A DNA stretch of 64,000 bases from Mesodorylaimus sp. YZB2_4 (lineage: Eukaryota > Nematoda > Enoplea > Dorylaimida > Dorylaimidae). A program made the translations under genes and the position numbers. The notes under the pieces are model-generated. The model was not told where the DNA came from and ran no database searches. It saw only the letters and a list, made by a program, of their open reading frames with translations. The stretch is taken from positions 209,732 to 273,731 of the forward strand of contig JASANH010001517.1 of the NCBI GenBank assembly GCA_030248295.1. The letters run 5' to 3'. Positions 22,921 through 31,724 of the stretch are shown piece by piece (the first letter of the stretch is position 1; every line of letters starts with the position of its first letter).

Positions 22921-23214
22921 TTGGGGCATGAGGCTCAGTGTGCAGTGGCTGGGTCGCAGTTGAGCGTAGGTCTGACTGGAATCGACTCGTTACAAGTCAG
23001 CGACTCGATCGACGACACCACTGCGCGTCACTACAAGGAGCTCTTGGATCGCTATGTCACGCTTAAGTTTGTATCTCACATTCCAGCATTATCTTATGCT
23101 GCTCCAATTGCCTCTCTTCCTGCCGTTTTCGTTCCTCAGCCTCTCTCTGCCTGTCTTCTAGTTGCCTTTCTTCCTGGCGTTTCCGCTCCTCAGCTTCGCG
23201 GCGCCTGTCCTTAA

Positions 23215-26200
23215 ACTGAAGGGAGACGGCCTCGTGCCAGTGATGGTAGCTAATACAGCTACGGACGATAAGGTATTGCATAAAAATACGCGAGTCGGCC
23301 AGTTCACGGTCATCGATAAGGGTGACCAAGTGGTGGCAGCTTGCGGTTCTGCCGAGGGTAAACCGGTGTCCATTATGGACCCAATCGCGAAGATCGATTG
23401 GAGGGAGTCAGAGTTGACTGAGGATCAACGGAAACGCGTTGTTAGCGTATTACGTCAATACGAAGATGCTTTTGCTGAGCATGAAGGTGATATCGGAAAG
23501 ACGACGTTGCTACAACACAAAATCGTGTTGACAGGGGCGCCTCCGCCCAAGATGAGAGCTCGGAGAATACCAGAGGCAGTGAAGCCAGAGGTTGAGCGGC
23601 AATTGAAGGTGATGCAAACGCACGGTTGGATCAAACCGTCGTGCAGCCCAGTATCGGCTCCGCTAGTTATAGTGCCAAAGAAGGATGGAGGCACTAGGAT
23701 TTGTATTGACTTCCGGGCATTGAATGCTGCAACAAAGAAGGACTTGTACCCCATGCCACGCGTAGACGAAGCGTTGGATGCATTGGGAGGTGCGAAATGG
23801 TTCACAAGTTTGGACCTTCAGAGTGGGTACTGGCAGGTACCACTGAGCCCAGAGTCACAAGAATGGACGGCATTTTCAGCGCCAGGTGGACAATTCGAGT
23901 TCACAGTAATGCCATTTGGGTTAGTGAATGCGGGAGCGACATGTGAACGACTACTGGAGATGGTCCTATCGGGCCTGCAGTGGGATCACTGTTTGGTTTA
24001 TATCGATGATATACTGATCTACAGTAAAACGTTTGACGATCACTTGCGGCATATCGGCAATAAGTTTGATCGGTTAGTGAAAGCGGGCTTGAAGGTTAAG
24101 CCATCAAAATGTCACTTCGCGAGGGCTGAAGTACCTTTCCTGGGTCATGTGGTCTCGAAGGCTGGGATCAACATGGACGAGAAGAAGGTTGCAGCAGTGC
24201 GGAAGTTTCCAGGCCCACAGAACATCAAGGATGTGTGGCGGTTCCTGGGTATGTGCAACTTCTATCGGGATTTCATCCCTCGATTTGCCATGATAGCGGC
24301 TCCGTTGTACAAACTGCTATGCAAAGATCAGAGCTTCGTCTGGGATACCCAGTGCGAGGACGCGTTTATGGCGTTAAAGGAGATGTTGGTGTCCAAAGCG
24401 ATCTTGCGGTTCCCTGATTTCAAAAGGCAGTTCATACTGCAGACAGATGCGTCGAATGTCGGCATCGGGGCAGTGCTGTATCAACAGCATGGGAACGACA
24501 AATGGGACGTAGCATACGCGTCAAGGACGCTAACGAAAGCTGAAAAGAATTATTCAGCGCTGGAGAAGGAATGCTTAGCGGTTGTTGAATATGTTAAGCA
24601 CTTTCGACCATACCTTTATGGGGCAAAGTTCCTGTTGAGGACAGACCATCAACCGCTGAAGTGGCTGATGGCACACAAGGAACCCACAGGTCGGATTGCA
24701 CGGTGGGTATACCAGTTGTCGGAATACACGTTTGATGTAGAGCATGTACCGGGGAAGACCAATGTTGTGGCAGATGCACTTTCTCGAAGCCCGATGTGCA
24801 TGGTTTGCCCAGTGGCTGTAGAGACAGTCGGACAAAAAGCAGTGGAGTTGTCGGACCAGACACTTAAGGACGCACAGAGGGCAGATCAGTTCTGTCGGGC
24901 GCTAATTGACTATTTGGAACAAAGAATGTTGCCCAAAGATCCGCGGGATGCGAGGCGGCTAAAAAAGCTTGCGCAGAGCTTTAGTCTTTCGGAAATGGGC
25001 GTATACATTTTCCATTGGGGCAAGAACGGAGAAAAGAGGATTGGATACAGATGGTAGTTCCATTATCCTTGCAGCGCTTGGTGTTTGACGCACTGCATGG
25101 TGATGCCATGGCAGGTCATTTGGGTTTCACGAAGACCTTTGTCAAGCTGAGGCAACGGTTCCTTTGGCCAGGCATGTACAAGGACACTTTTCGCTGATGT
25201 CAAAGTTGTTTGCCATGTGCGAAGAACAAATCGTATGGTCAGACGGGTCGGGCACCCTTGAAACCACTGTGTGTGGAGAATCCGTTCGAGTTGGTGGCGA
25301 TCGATGCCACGGTTCCATTCCCTACAGATAGGGATGGCAGTAAATACGTCGTAATCGTGAGCGACTACTTGACGAAGTACATCGAGGCGTTCGCAGTGCC
25401 AGACATCAAGGCAGCGACGGTAGCCCAGATCTTGGTAGACAAGATCATATGTCGGTGGGGAGCGCCACGACGATTGCTGTCGGACAGAGGGGCTAATTTT
25501 ACCTCAGCGTTGGTGCAGGGCGTGTGCGAGGCATTGCGCATCAAACGATCCCTGACGGTAGCGTACAGACCTCAGACTGATGGTCAGGTGGAGAGAGTGA
25601 ATCGCGTGTTTCGCGATATGCTGAGAATCTACGTAGACCAAGATCACCAGGACAATTGGAGTGGTTTTGTTCCGTTTGCCCGATTCGCGTACAATACGTC
25701 AGTCCATGAAGCGACGGGTGAGACTCCGTTCTTTCTGATGCATGGTTTTGATGCACGGTTGGTGATCGATACGGGTATCTCGAGTTCGGCTAACAAATTT
25801 GGCAGCGCGATTGAATATCGCGATAACGTGGTGCAGCAGCTCGAGCGAGCTCGGAGGTTAGCTTATGAGAGCATAGAACGAGTGCAAGAACAGCGTAAGG
25901 AACGTTGGGATAAGAATACGAAACTGGAGAAGGAGTTTCAGGCTGGTGATATGGTGATGTATAAGCGAATGCAAACACCGGCAGGCTTATCATCGAAGCT
26001 GTTGGGCTCCTGGACTGGACCCTATCGTGTCACGCAAGTGATATCGGCTCACAACTTGATTATCTGCCCGCAAGGAGGATTAGTTGGCGAGGAGAAGCGT
26101 GTTCACGTAGAACAGGTGAAGCGGTATGTGCCCGAGGTGGATAGGCCACGCAAACCAAGACTGCTGAAGGTCGGTGATGCAGTGTGAACCAAACTGAAGT

Positions 26201-26478
26201 ACCACCCATATTTGCCAGCACGTATAGTGGATGAAACGGAATTCCCGGATAAGAGGCCTATAAAACCAAATTGGGTTCGTGTTCACTTTTTCGGCGAGAA
26301 GAAGTACGGACTAGTCGAGCGCGATAACATCTTCGACTACAGGCAGTATAAGGAGGTGTTAGCCTCCAAGGCGGTAGGTTTGCCTCGTGCGATGCGAGAC
26401 GCGGAGAGGTACTTGGAGGAGGAGAAGGACACGCGCAGTCGTGTGGCTTTGGTGAAGGAGAGACGGAAGTGGGTGCAA
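23215..26478 (+). pseudogene. Element B pol: RT, RNase H, integrase and PWWP-like C terminus
   Basis: The frame ending at 25057 carries a complete RT (KKDGGTRICIDFRALN; catalytic box YIDDILIYS) and RNase H (TDASNVGIGAVL; end motif VVADALSR). A frameshift near 25040 leads to integrase with zinc-binding His/Cys residues (HGDAMAGHLG; one TGA at about 25196), then the DDE core (AIDATVPFP, LLSDRGANF, DGQVERVNR) to 26187. After the GPY motif (WTGPYRVTQV) the frame reads KVGDAV, a TGA, then TKLKYHPYLPARIV and WVRVHFFG. This aligns with the PWWP start of element A, with PYLP in place of PWWP and the stop at the position of the first Trp of A's VWAK. The frame runs on to 26478. It is non-functional as it stands. 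Confidence 0.83.
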
Positions 26479-26625
26479 TAGGAATCGGAGACGTCGGTCA
26501 AACTCAATCAACAGCGTACAATACGGTCGTACGATGTCAATGAAGATGGGCGACTTACGACGTCAATGATCATGATTTTTGCGTTTCGATATTTTGTGTT
26601 TCGTGTAAACTGAGGGGGAGGTGAA

Positions 26626-26824
26626 TGTCACGGTTAAGTTTGTATCTCCCGCGTGGATATCATGTAGTGTAGTGTGCGTTATCGTAAAGCTTGCTCGCCA
26701 GGGCTACGGCTAGAGCAGGCGAACTGTGTAGAGTACGGAGGACCGTAATATAATTCTCGTCTAGTGCGGTTGGTCTCGAGATTACTCTTCTCCACACGCG
26801 GTCACGTCGGACAGCAACGTGACA
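26626..26824 (+). repeat. 3' LTR of element B
   Basis: It begins TGTCACG and ends CGTGACA (7-bp inverted ends), is 199 bp long, and is preceded by a polypurine tract and followed by the target duplication GCTA. Confidence 0.88.
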
Positions 26825-27124
26825 GCTATAAGGAACCACTGAAATCTATTCCTCCGCCAGCTAAGCAAGATCCGTCGCGCGTGGAGAGATTGCGTTCAAA
26901 GTTTAACATTTCTACAGCATGTCTAACAGATGAAGAACAAGCAGCCTTCGTGGACTTGATGTGTCAAAACGCAGACATCTTTGGTGAGTCGAATAAGGAT
27001 TTGGGGTGTATGCCAGGCGTCCATCATTACATTGACACAGGAGATGCTGCACCAGTCAAACGACAGCCATACGGGGTTCCGCAGGCCAAACAAGAGGAAC
27101 TACGTCGTCAAGTTGAAGAAGGCC

Positions 27125-27462
27125 TGTAACGACGCTGTCTTACGCTACCGGGTCGACCAGGTTCCTATCCCCCGGCTACGGTATGAGGACCGCAACTAGG
27201 TCGGAGACTTACCAAGCTTCCAATGGTTCATCGCTGATGGCCTCGACCAATCTCACCCAACTTTACTCAAACTCTCGACACAGCCGCAAGTGCCCCGAAT
27301 CAAAAACGAGAGACTGAGAGCGCGCAAGCTCTCCTCAGCTCTGCAGCTCTTCTTACCAGCCAATACTCACGCGCCCACACGCAGACACACCTGAGACACA
27401 GACAATGAAGTGGCGCCACATTCAAACCCCCAAGACAACGGACATCTCACAACTTCATCACA
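27125..27462. repeat. Solo LTR of a third retrotransposon
   Basis: A 338-bp insertion begins TGTAACGACG and ends TTCATCACA. It splits an RT codon series and is flanked by the 4-bp duplication GGCC (27121-27124 and 27463-27466). Removing it restores the reading frame of the RT piece. The TG...CA ends and target duplication make it a solo LTR. No internal coding sequence is present. Confidence 0.82.
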
Positions 27463-27689
27463 GGCCTCAAGAATGGTGTCTTGACTCACTCTTGCAGTCC
27501 GTGGGCGTCCCCGACTCTTCTAGTCAAGAAAGCTGATGGCTCCTGGCGTTTCTGCGTGGATTATCGCTTGTTGAACGCCGTCACCAAGAAGGACGTTTTC
27601 CCGCTACCTCACATTGAGACTCTTTTGAACAAGTTGCAAGGCAGCGTCATTTTCAGTGTTTGTGACATGCAACTAACGCCCTCATCCCT

Positions 27690-28715
27690 CACCGAGGGTT
27701 CTCCTTCGATATACTGAAACTGTTCAAGCGTGCCACACGGTATGTGATCGGAGAGTGCTAACTCATTCTCTCCAAAATTGACCAAGCACACTGGAAAACG
27801 CTGAGCCTCATTCAATTTGACCAAACTCGCGGGGGCAGCTACATTAAACTGCTTTTGAAAATCGGATGAGGGTATGAAAACCATCAAATCCTTATTCGGA
27901 CTCTCCGCCTGCGCCCAGAACAATTTCTGACTTCGGGGTGGAACGACCATGGACTCAGATGGACCACGGATCAGACGAACATTGGCCGTAGCCCGACAAA
28001 GCTCTCGTTGGAAAAACGAAACCATAGTACCGCAAAACGGATCACGCATCAGACGAATCGACTTGGCGTAATACGATATATCGGCTCCAAACACGTGAAG
28101 AAAATCTGATCCAAGAATGCAACCCCGATACGTGCCACACATAACATGCATGGGCCATTCCACTGTGATGCCTCTCACTGTGACTCCGATCAAGGCGATT
28201 CCCAACAAAGGCACGTCGTCTCCACTAGCTGCCTTACAACTCCAAATGCCCTTGTACAATGTGATCGGTGTGTTTCCCTGGCGCAATGAATCAATATGAA
28301 TCAAAGATATCTCAGCTCCAGAATCAACCAAGGCTACAACCTCAACGCCATTCACTAAGATCGACAATTCTGGACCAGAAACCAAACGAGCCAATGATCC
28401 TGGTGACTCCGCGTATGTTACATTATAGGTGTGCGATATCATCTTACCCCGTGCAGGGGATGGAACATCAGGGAGCTGCTTCAACTGAATGCGAAAATAC
28501 GCGCGAATACGACAGATAAGCTCATCGCGTCCCACGCGTGACTGATCCAACAGATTGTCCATCGAAATGTCTTTATGCAGACAGAAATTCACCAGGTACC
28601 GCAAAGGCAGGTCACTCAGATCCCGAAGAGCATACTTCCGTGCCAAGTCAACACCATCAGGACCAATAACTACATTCGACTGGTCCGCCACCTCCGGCGG
28701 TGCATCGGTCGCCAT
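27690..28715 (-). CDS. Element A 5' ORF: short N region plus aspartic protease
   Basis: The minus-strand frame starts with an ATG at 28715. Residues 1 to about 115 form an acidic helical N part without a zinc knuckle, followed by a retropepsin fold with the active site ALVDSGAEISLI (catalytic Asp in DSG) and a flap-like ILGSDFL segment. The C part (VPPRSQKLFWAQAE) resembles the linker between protease and RT. The frame crosses the inversion junction near 27690 and ends artificially at 27609. Only about 330 bp lie between the LTR and this ATG, too little for a normal gag. Confidence 0.78.
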
Positions 28716-29045
28716 GCTGGCGTGAGTATCACAAATATTCGAGGATGTTGGAGATACGCCAAAAACAAGCTGCCAATAGTCCAGTGCGTGACGGTAAGGT
28801 GACGCTCCCCAAAACGCTACGCCTCAATCGCCGGCCTACACTCAATTAAGAAAACTTGTGTTACCTGGAAGGCGTCAGACACTGTTCCGATATCGAACGA
28901 TTGAGATTGATGACTTGGCCGCACGAACGTCGAATCATAGAACCGATCTGCTTGTTCGATCAATTGATCGGCCCCCGGCCGTCTGATGGTTTCACCTTAA
29001 AAGGAAAGAGAAAAAAAAGGCAGCAAACGTGGGCCGACGCACCAG

Positions 29046-29207
29046 TGTAGTACGTTCACCCGCCACGCGCCAAGCGACTTTACTAGACGGCGACCCGGGA
29101 CAAGACTACTTAGTTAGTCCACATCGGCACACACGACGAGACCAGACACAAAAGGTTGAAGGGCATGATTAGAACCAGTTATAAGTAAACATCACGTTAT
29201 CACTACA
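29046..29207 (-). repeat. LTR of element A (5' LTR)
   Basis: The 162-bp repeat is nearly identical to 19575-19742. On the minus strand it is followed by CTGGTGCGTCGG, whose TGG could start a primer-binding site complementary to a tRNA 3' end. Confidence 0.93.
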
Positions 29208-29729
29208 ATAACCATTTCGGCTTTGAAGCCTCTTCGTATGTATCTTATGATCAATTGATGCTAACTACAAATACCAGTGCATAAAAACTTTTTTGGCTGC
29301 AGGATGTCATTTACTGTAATCCATGCTTTAGCAACAACTGGCAAAGTGAATGCAGATAGCAACACCCGCATAAAGCTAGGAGCAAAATCTACAGTAGAGG
29401 CAATTGTTTGATTTTGTCTCCTCAATGATGGGGCGCCTTACAGACAGACTAGCTGCAAGATTTCCGGTCCTCCTTGACATCAACGGCTTCACTGAAGAGG
29501 GCGGAGAAATGCTCCATAAAATAATTGACCCCCCTGAAAAAGGCAGTCAAAGTGCAGAATTTTTAATTATTTTTCATAGGCTGCTAAAAGTGCATTATAT
29601 TTTAAAGCATCCGCTGTTTATTGCCATTTAAGTTGTGAATTGTGACCTTTACCGGAATAATAGAATGTCTATAGCAAAGAAAAGCTATTCCGTAGACTAT
29701 TACTTCATTTGTATGCCATGAACCCTGCA
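29208..29729. other. Stretch without recognised genes
   Basis: A frame at 29404-29631 has no recognisable motif. Nothing else is seen. Confidence 0.4.
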
Positions 29730-29870
29730 CTCCTGGCTATGGGTGACTCACCCTAAACAATAGCCAGTCTTGGCTGTCGAACATTGACAAGCCTCGGAAC
29801 CCATCCGCCATCTGAGGAAGCTGGTGTCCAATCCAGGGTGACCATTTGCAGCAGCTCCCTGACAGGGTGC
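29730..29870 (+). mobile_element. Decayed SINE-A fragment
   Basis: The middle of SINE-A can be followed (GGGTGACTCACCC, AGTCTTGGCTGTCGAACA, CATCCGCCATCTGAGGAAG), with many substitutions compared with the four better copies. Confidence 0.65.
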
Positions 29871-29879
29871 TGCCCTGTG

Positions 29880-30470
29880 GTCAGTCATCACTGTGCTGTG
29901 GCTGTGAATAAGTACCTAACCAAATCTACTTAAGACTTTGGTTTCTTTGGTGGCCTTTTCTGTCGGGTTGATTAATGTTGACCTGTGAATTTTTTGAATG
30001 TGTCTCTCTGCACCCCTAGTGTAATAGCCAACTTGCATCGGAATGGCAAACGAAGAGGTACATATGTAAGGAGGAGCGCTGACTAACCCTCAACCTGCCC
30101 AAGTTCGTGGTATCTCCTTGCGTTTATCATCGTGTAAATACCCAAATCAGAATTGGATAATGATCACCCAAAACTTTCAATATCTTTGATCCAAAATTTA
30201 TTTGTTGACCGTTCACGGAGACTTAGCAAACAGTTCCAATGCCTAGTTTTCGATCTCTTCGATTGCGCAGCCTGCCTATGAACTCGTTTTTTAGCTAAAC
30301 CTTATAAATGTGTGCTATACCAAAATATCGTCAGTGGTGCAGATAACATCTTAGGGTAAAGGAGAATATTTTTGATTACCACTTTGAAAATCTGAAATTC
30401 TGTTTTGCAATCAAAATAAAAAAGCAGAGTTTCAGGGATGACTGCAAAAAGAAGAACGAAGAGTTAGATT
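29880..30470. repeat. Copy 2 of the duplicated trypsin 3' flank
   Basis: It matches 14930-15510 in the same orientation, including the TGTCTCTCTGCACCCCT block that belongs to the trypsin 3' UTR. No protease coding sequence precedes it here; a decayed SINE lies just upstream instead. Confidence 0.75.
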
Positions 30471-30840
30471 TAAAATTCATCCTGATTATGGATAGTGAGG
30501 GGAGATCCTCATAACAGAATCCAGAGAAAGACGAACTCGTGCGGATTCTTTTTGCGATCGCGGCGGATTATGAGAAGTTTCAGTGTGAGGTGTACTGAAG
30601 CACTTTTTTTGCGTAACAGAGCAATTAATTTCGGCACAAAAATAAAACAGAGCAAAAATAAATGAAACGAGCATCAGATATGCGCTGTAATGGAGAATAT
30701 ACTATAAGTGGTATTGAATCAATATAGCGCTTGGAAATTCTCCATGATAACCTGTGGCTTCAGCGGCAGTCATTTTTTGCAAAAGCATGTTCCGGCTTTG
30801 CAGCGTGTATCGCAGAGAATGTCCCTTGCACTTTCCCTAA

Positions 30841-31134
30841 AGGAAGATAGTGATAAAGACCAACATAAAGTTAATACCTTTTCTTAGCAAGAAATTGAAG
30901 GATCAAACTTCTCGAGAAGTACAAGTAAAATGCCTGGGTGCCAAAACCTTCATCGTACTTGAGCTTGAAGCGACGAAGCCGCTGGTGTTAAGTCCGCATC
31001 ACTTTTTCGTCACTGTTTGGAAAGGCTATTGCTGCAGACTAGAAGAACAATATACTAAATTCTTCTTTAGCCACGACTCTGTAACCGAGTGGTTCGCGGG
31101 CGCAGAAGGTCTCTATCAAATTATAGTAAAATAG
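30841..31134 (+). CDS. Possible terminal exon, unrecognised
   Basis: An open frame of 94 codons without an ATG near its start. A TTTTCTTAG acceptor at about 30889 would make it a terminal exon beginning KKLKDQTSREVQVK. The composition is protein-like, with alternating strands (AKTFIVLELEATKPLVL, FFVTVWKGYC). I do not recognise the family and no upstream exon was identified, so it may be chance. Confidence 0.25.
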   Translation, partial: RKIVIKTNIKLIPFLSKKLKDQTSREVQVKCLGAKTFIVLELEATKPLVLSPHHFFVTVWKGYCCRLEEQYTKFFFSHDSVTEWFAGAEGLYQIIVK

Positions 31135-31139
31135 GTCTC

Positions 31140-31724
31140 GGAAGGGGCACAATAAAGGAAAGGAAGAGGTTTGATTTTCTTGACAATTCTTGACATGTTC
31201 TTGACAATTCAGTTCTTGGCATGTGCAGTTTCACTGAACGTCAAGCTCTATAGTACATATTTCTGGGAGAACCAAACTTTCAATGACACACGACAAAGAG
31301 ACATTGTCATACCAACAGAATGATACATAGGAAAACTCATGTGGGTGCATGTCATTTACTGCTGTCACTCCCCTCACGTGAGTATAAAATTACCCAGAGA
31401 AATTTAGTATACTGCATTTTTTTAACGTAAGTCGTCCTGAGTAGGATCTACTGTATCTTGCTTTCTGTGCCCGCAGATCTGCGGTCCACCCTTATTGCTA
31501 GTATAGTATGTCGAAAGGGAAAGCGCAAGATGACAAATCATCCCGTATTCTTACTTCTGCCGTGTTGACAACGACCAGGAGAACGAGGAGCAGTGGAATA
31601 AAGTTCATGGCTTTTGTTAATCTAGTTTCGATTTTTCTCGGAGCAGTCGTCGTGTTCTGATACCAGGAAGTGTGCAGCTTGTTTCCTGGCAGCTATGGTA
31701 TCCATGGGGGCGCGGTAGCGTCCC
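31140..31724. other. Stretch without recognised genes
   Basis: No gene or repeat is seen; short direct TTGACAATTC repeats lie at 31180-31215. Confidence 0.4.

Larger units (their letters stand above)
23055..26824 (+). mobile_element. LTR retrotransposon B (Ty3/gypsy type), 5' LTR nearly lost
   Basis: The right end is a full LTR (26626-26824). The left end keeps only about the first 25 bp of the LTR (TGTCACGCTTAAGTTTGTAT). The 4-bp duplication GCTA flanks both ends (23051-23054 and 26825-26828), so this is one insertion event followed by internal loss. A polypurine tract (GAGGGGGAGGTGAA) stands right before the 3' LTR. Gag and protease are missing, apart from an inverted coiled-coil piece at about 23080-23210. 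Confidence 0.85.
22930..27690 (+). pseudogene. Inverted inner segment of element A (protease-RT linker and RT N-terminal part), split by two insertions
   Basis: The plus-strand pieces at about 22930-23054, 26825-27124 and 27467-27680 join in frame across both insertions. They read as a gypsy linker and the first part of reverse transcriptase (HHYIDTGDAAPVKRQPYGVP, then SCSPWASPTLLVKKADGSWR and FCVDYRLLNAVTKKDVFPLP). The segment stops at SVCDMQ, before the YxDD box. Its protease-proximal end lies next to the RNase H tail and its distal end next to the protease, as expected if this part of A was flipped. A separate element of the same family is the alternative. Confidence 0.7.
19575..29207 (-). 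mobile_element. LTR retrotransposon A (Ty3/gypsy type) with nested insertions
   Basis: Two direct LTRs (19575-19742 and 29046-29207) bound minus-strand gag/protease (28715-27690), RNase H tail plus integrase plus PWWP (about 22920-21010) and a 3' Arg-rich ORF (20865-19800). The middle, carrying the start of reverse transcriptase, is on the plus strand (about 22930-27690) and is itself interrupted by element B and a solo LTR. A G-rich tract inside the left LTR may be the polypurine tract. TGG follows the right LTR on the minus strand, as expected for a primer-binding site. Flanking target duplications were not found. The element cannot be autonomous: much of RT/RNase H is gone. Confidence 0.88.

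Noticed and set aside
25015..25060. Programmed ribosomal frameshift between RT/RNase H and integrase of element B
   Set aside because: No slippery heptamer is evident at the break and integrase also carries an in-frame TGA, so simple decay is the better reading.
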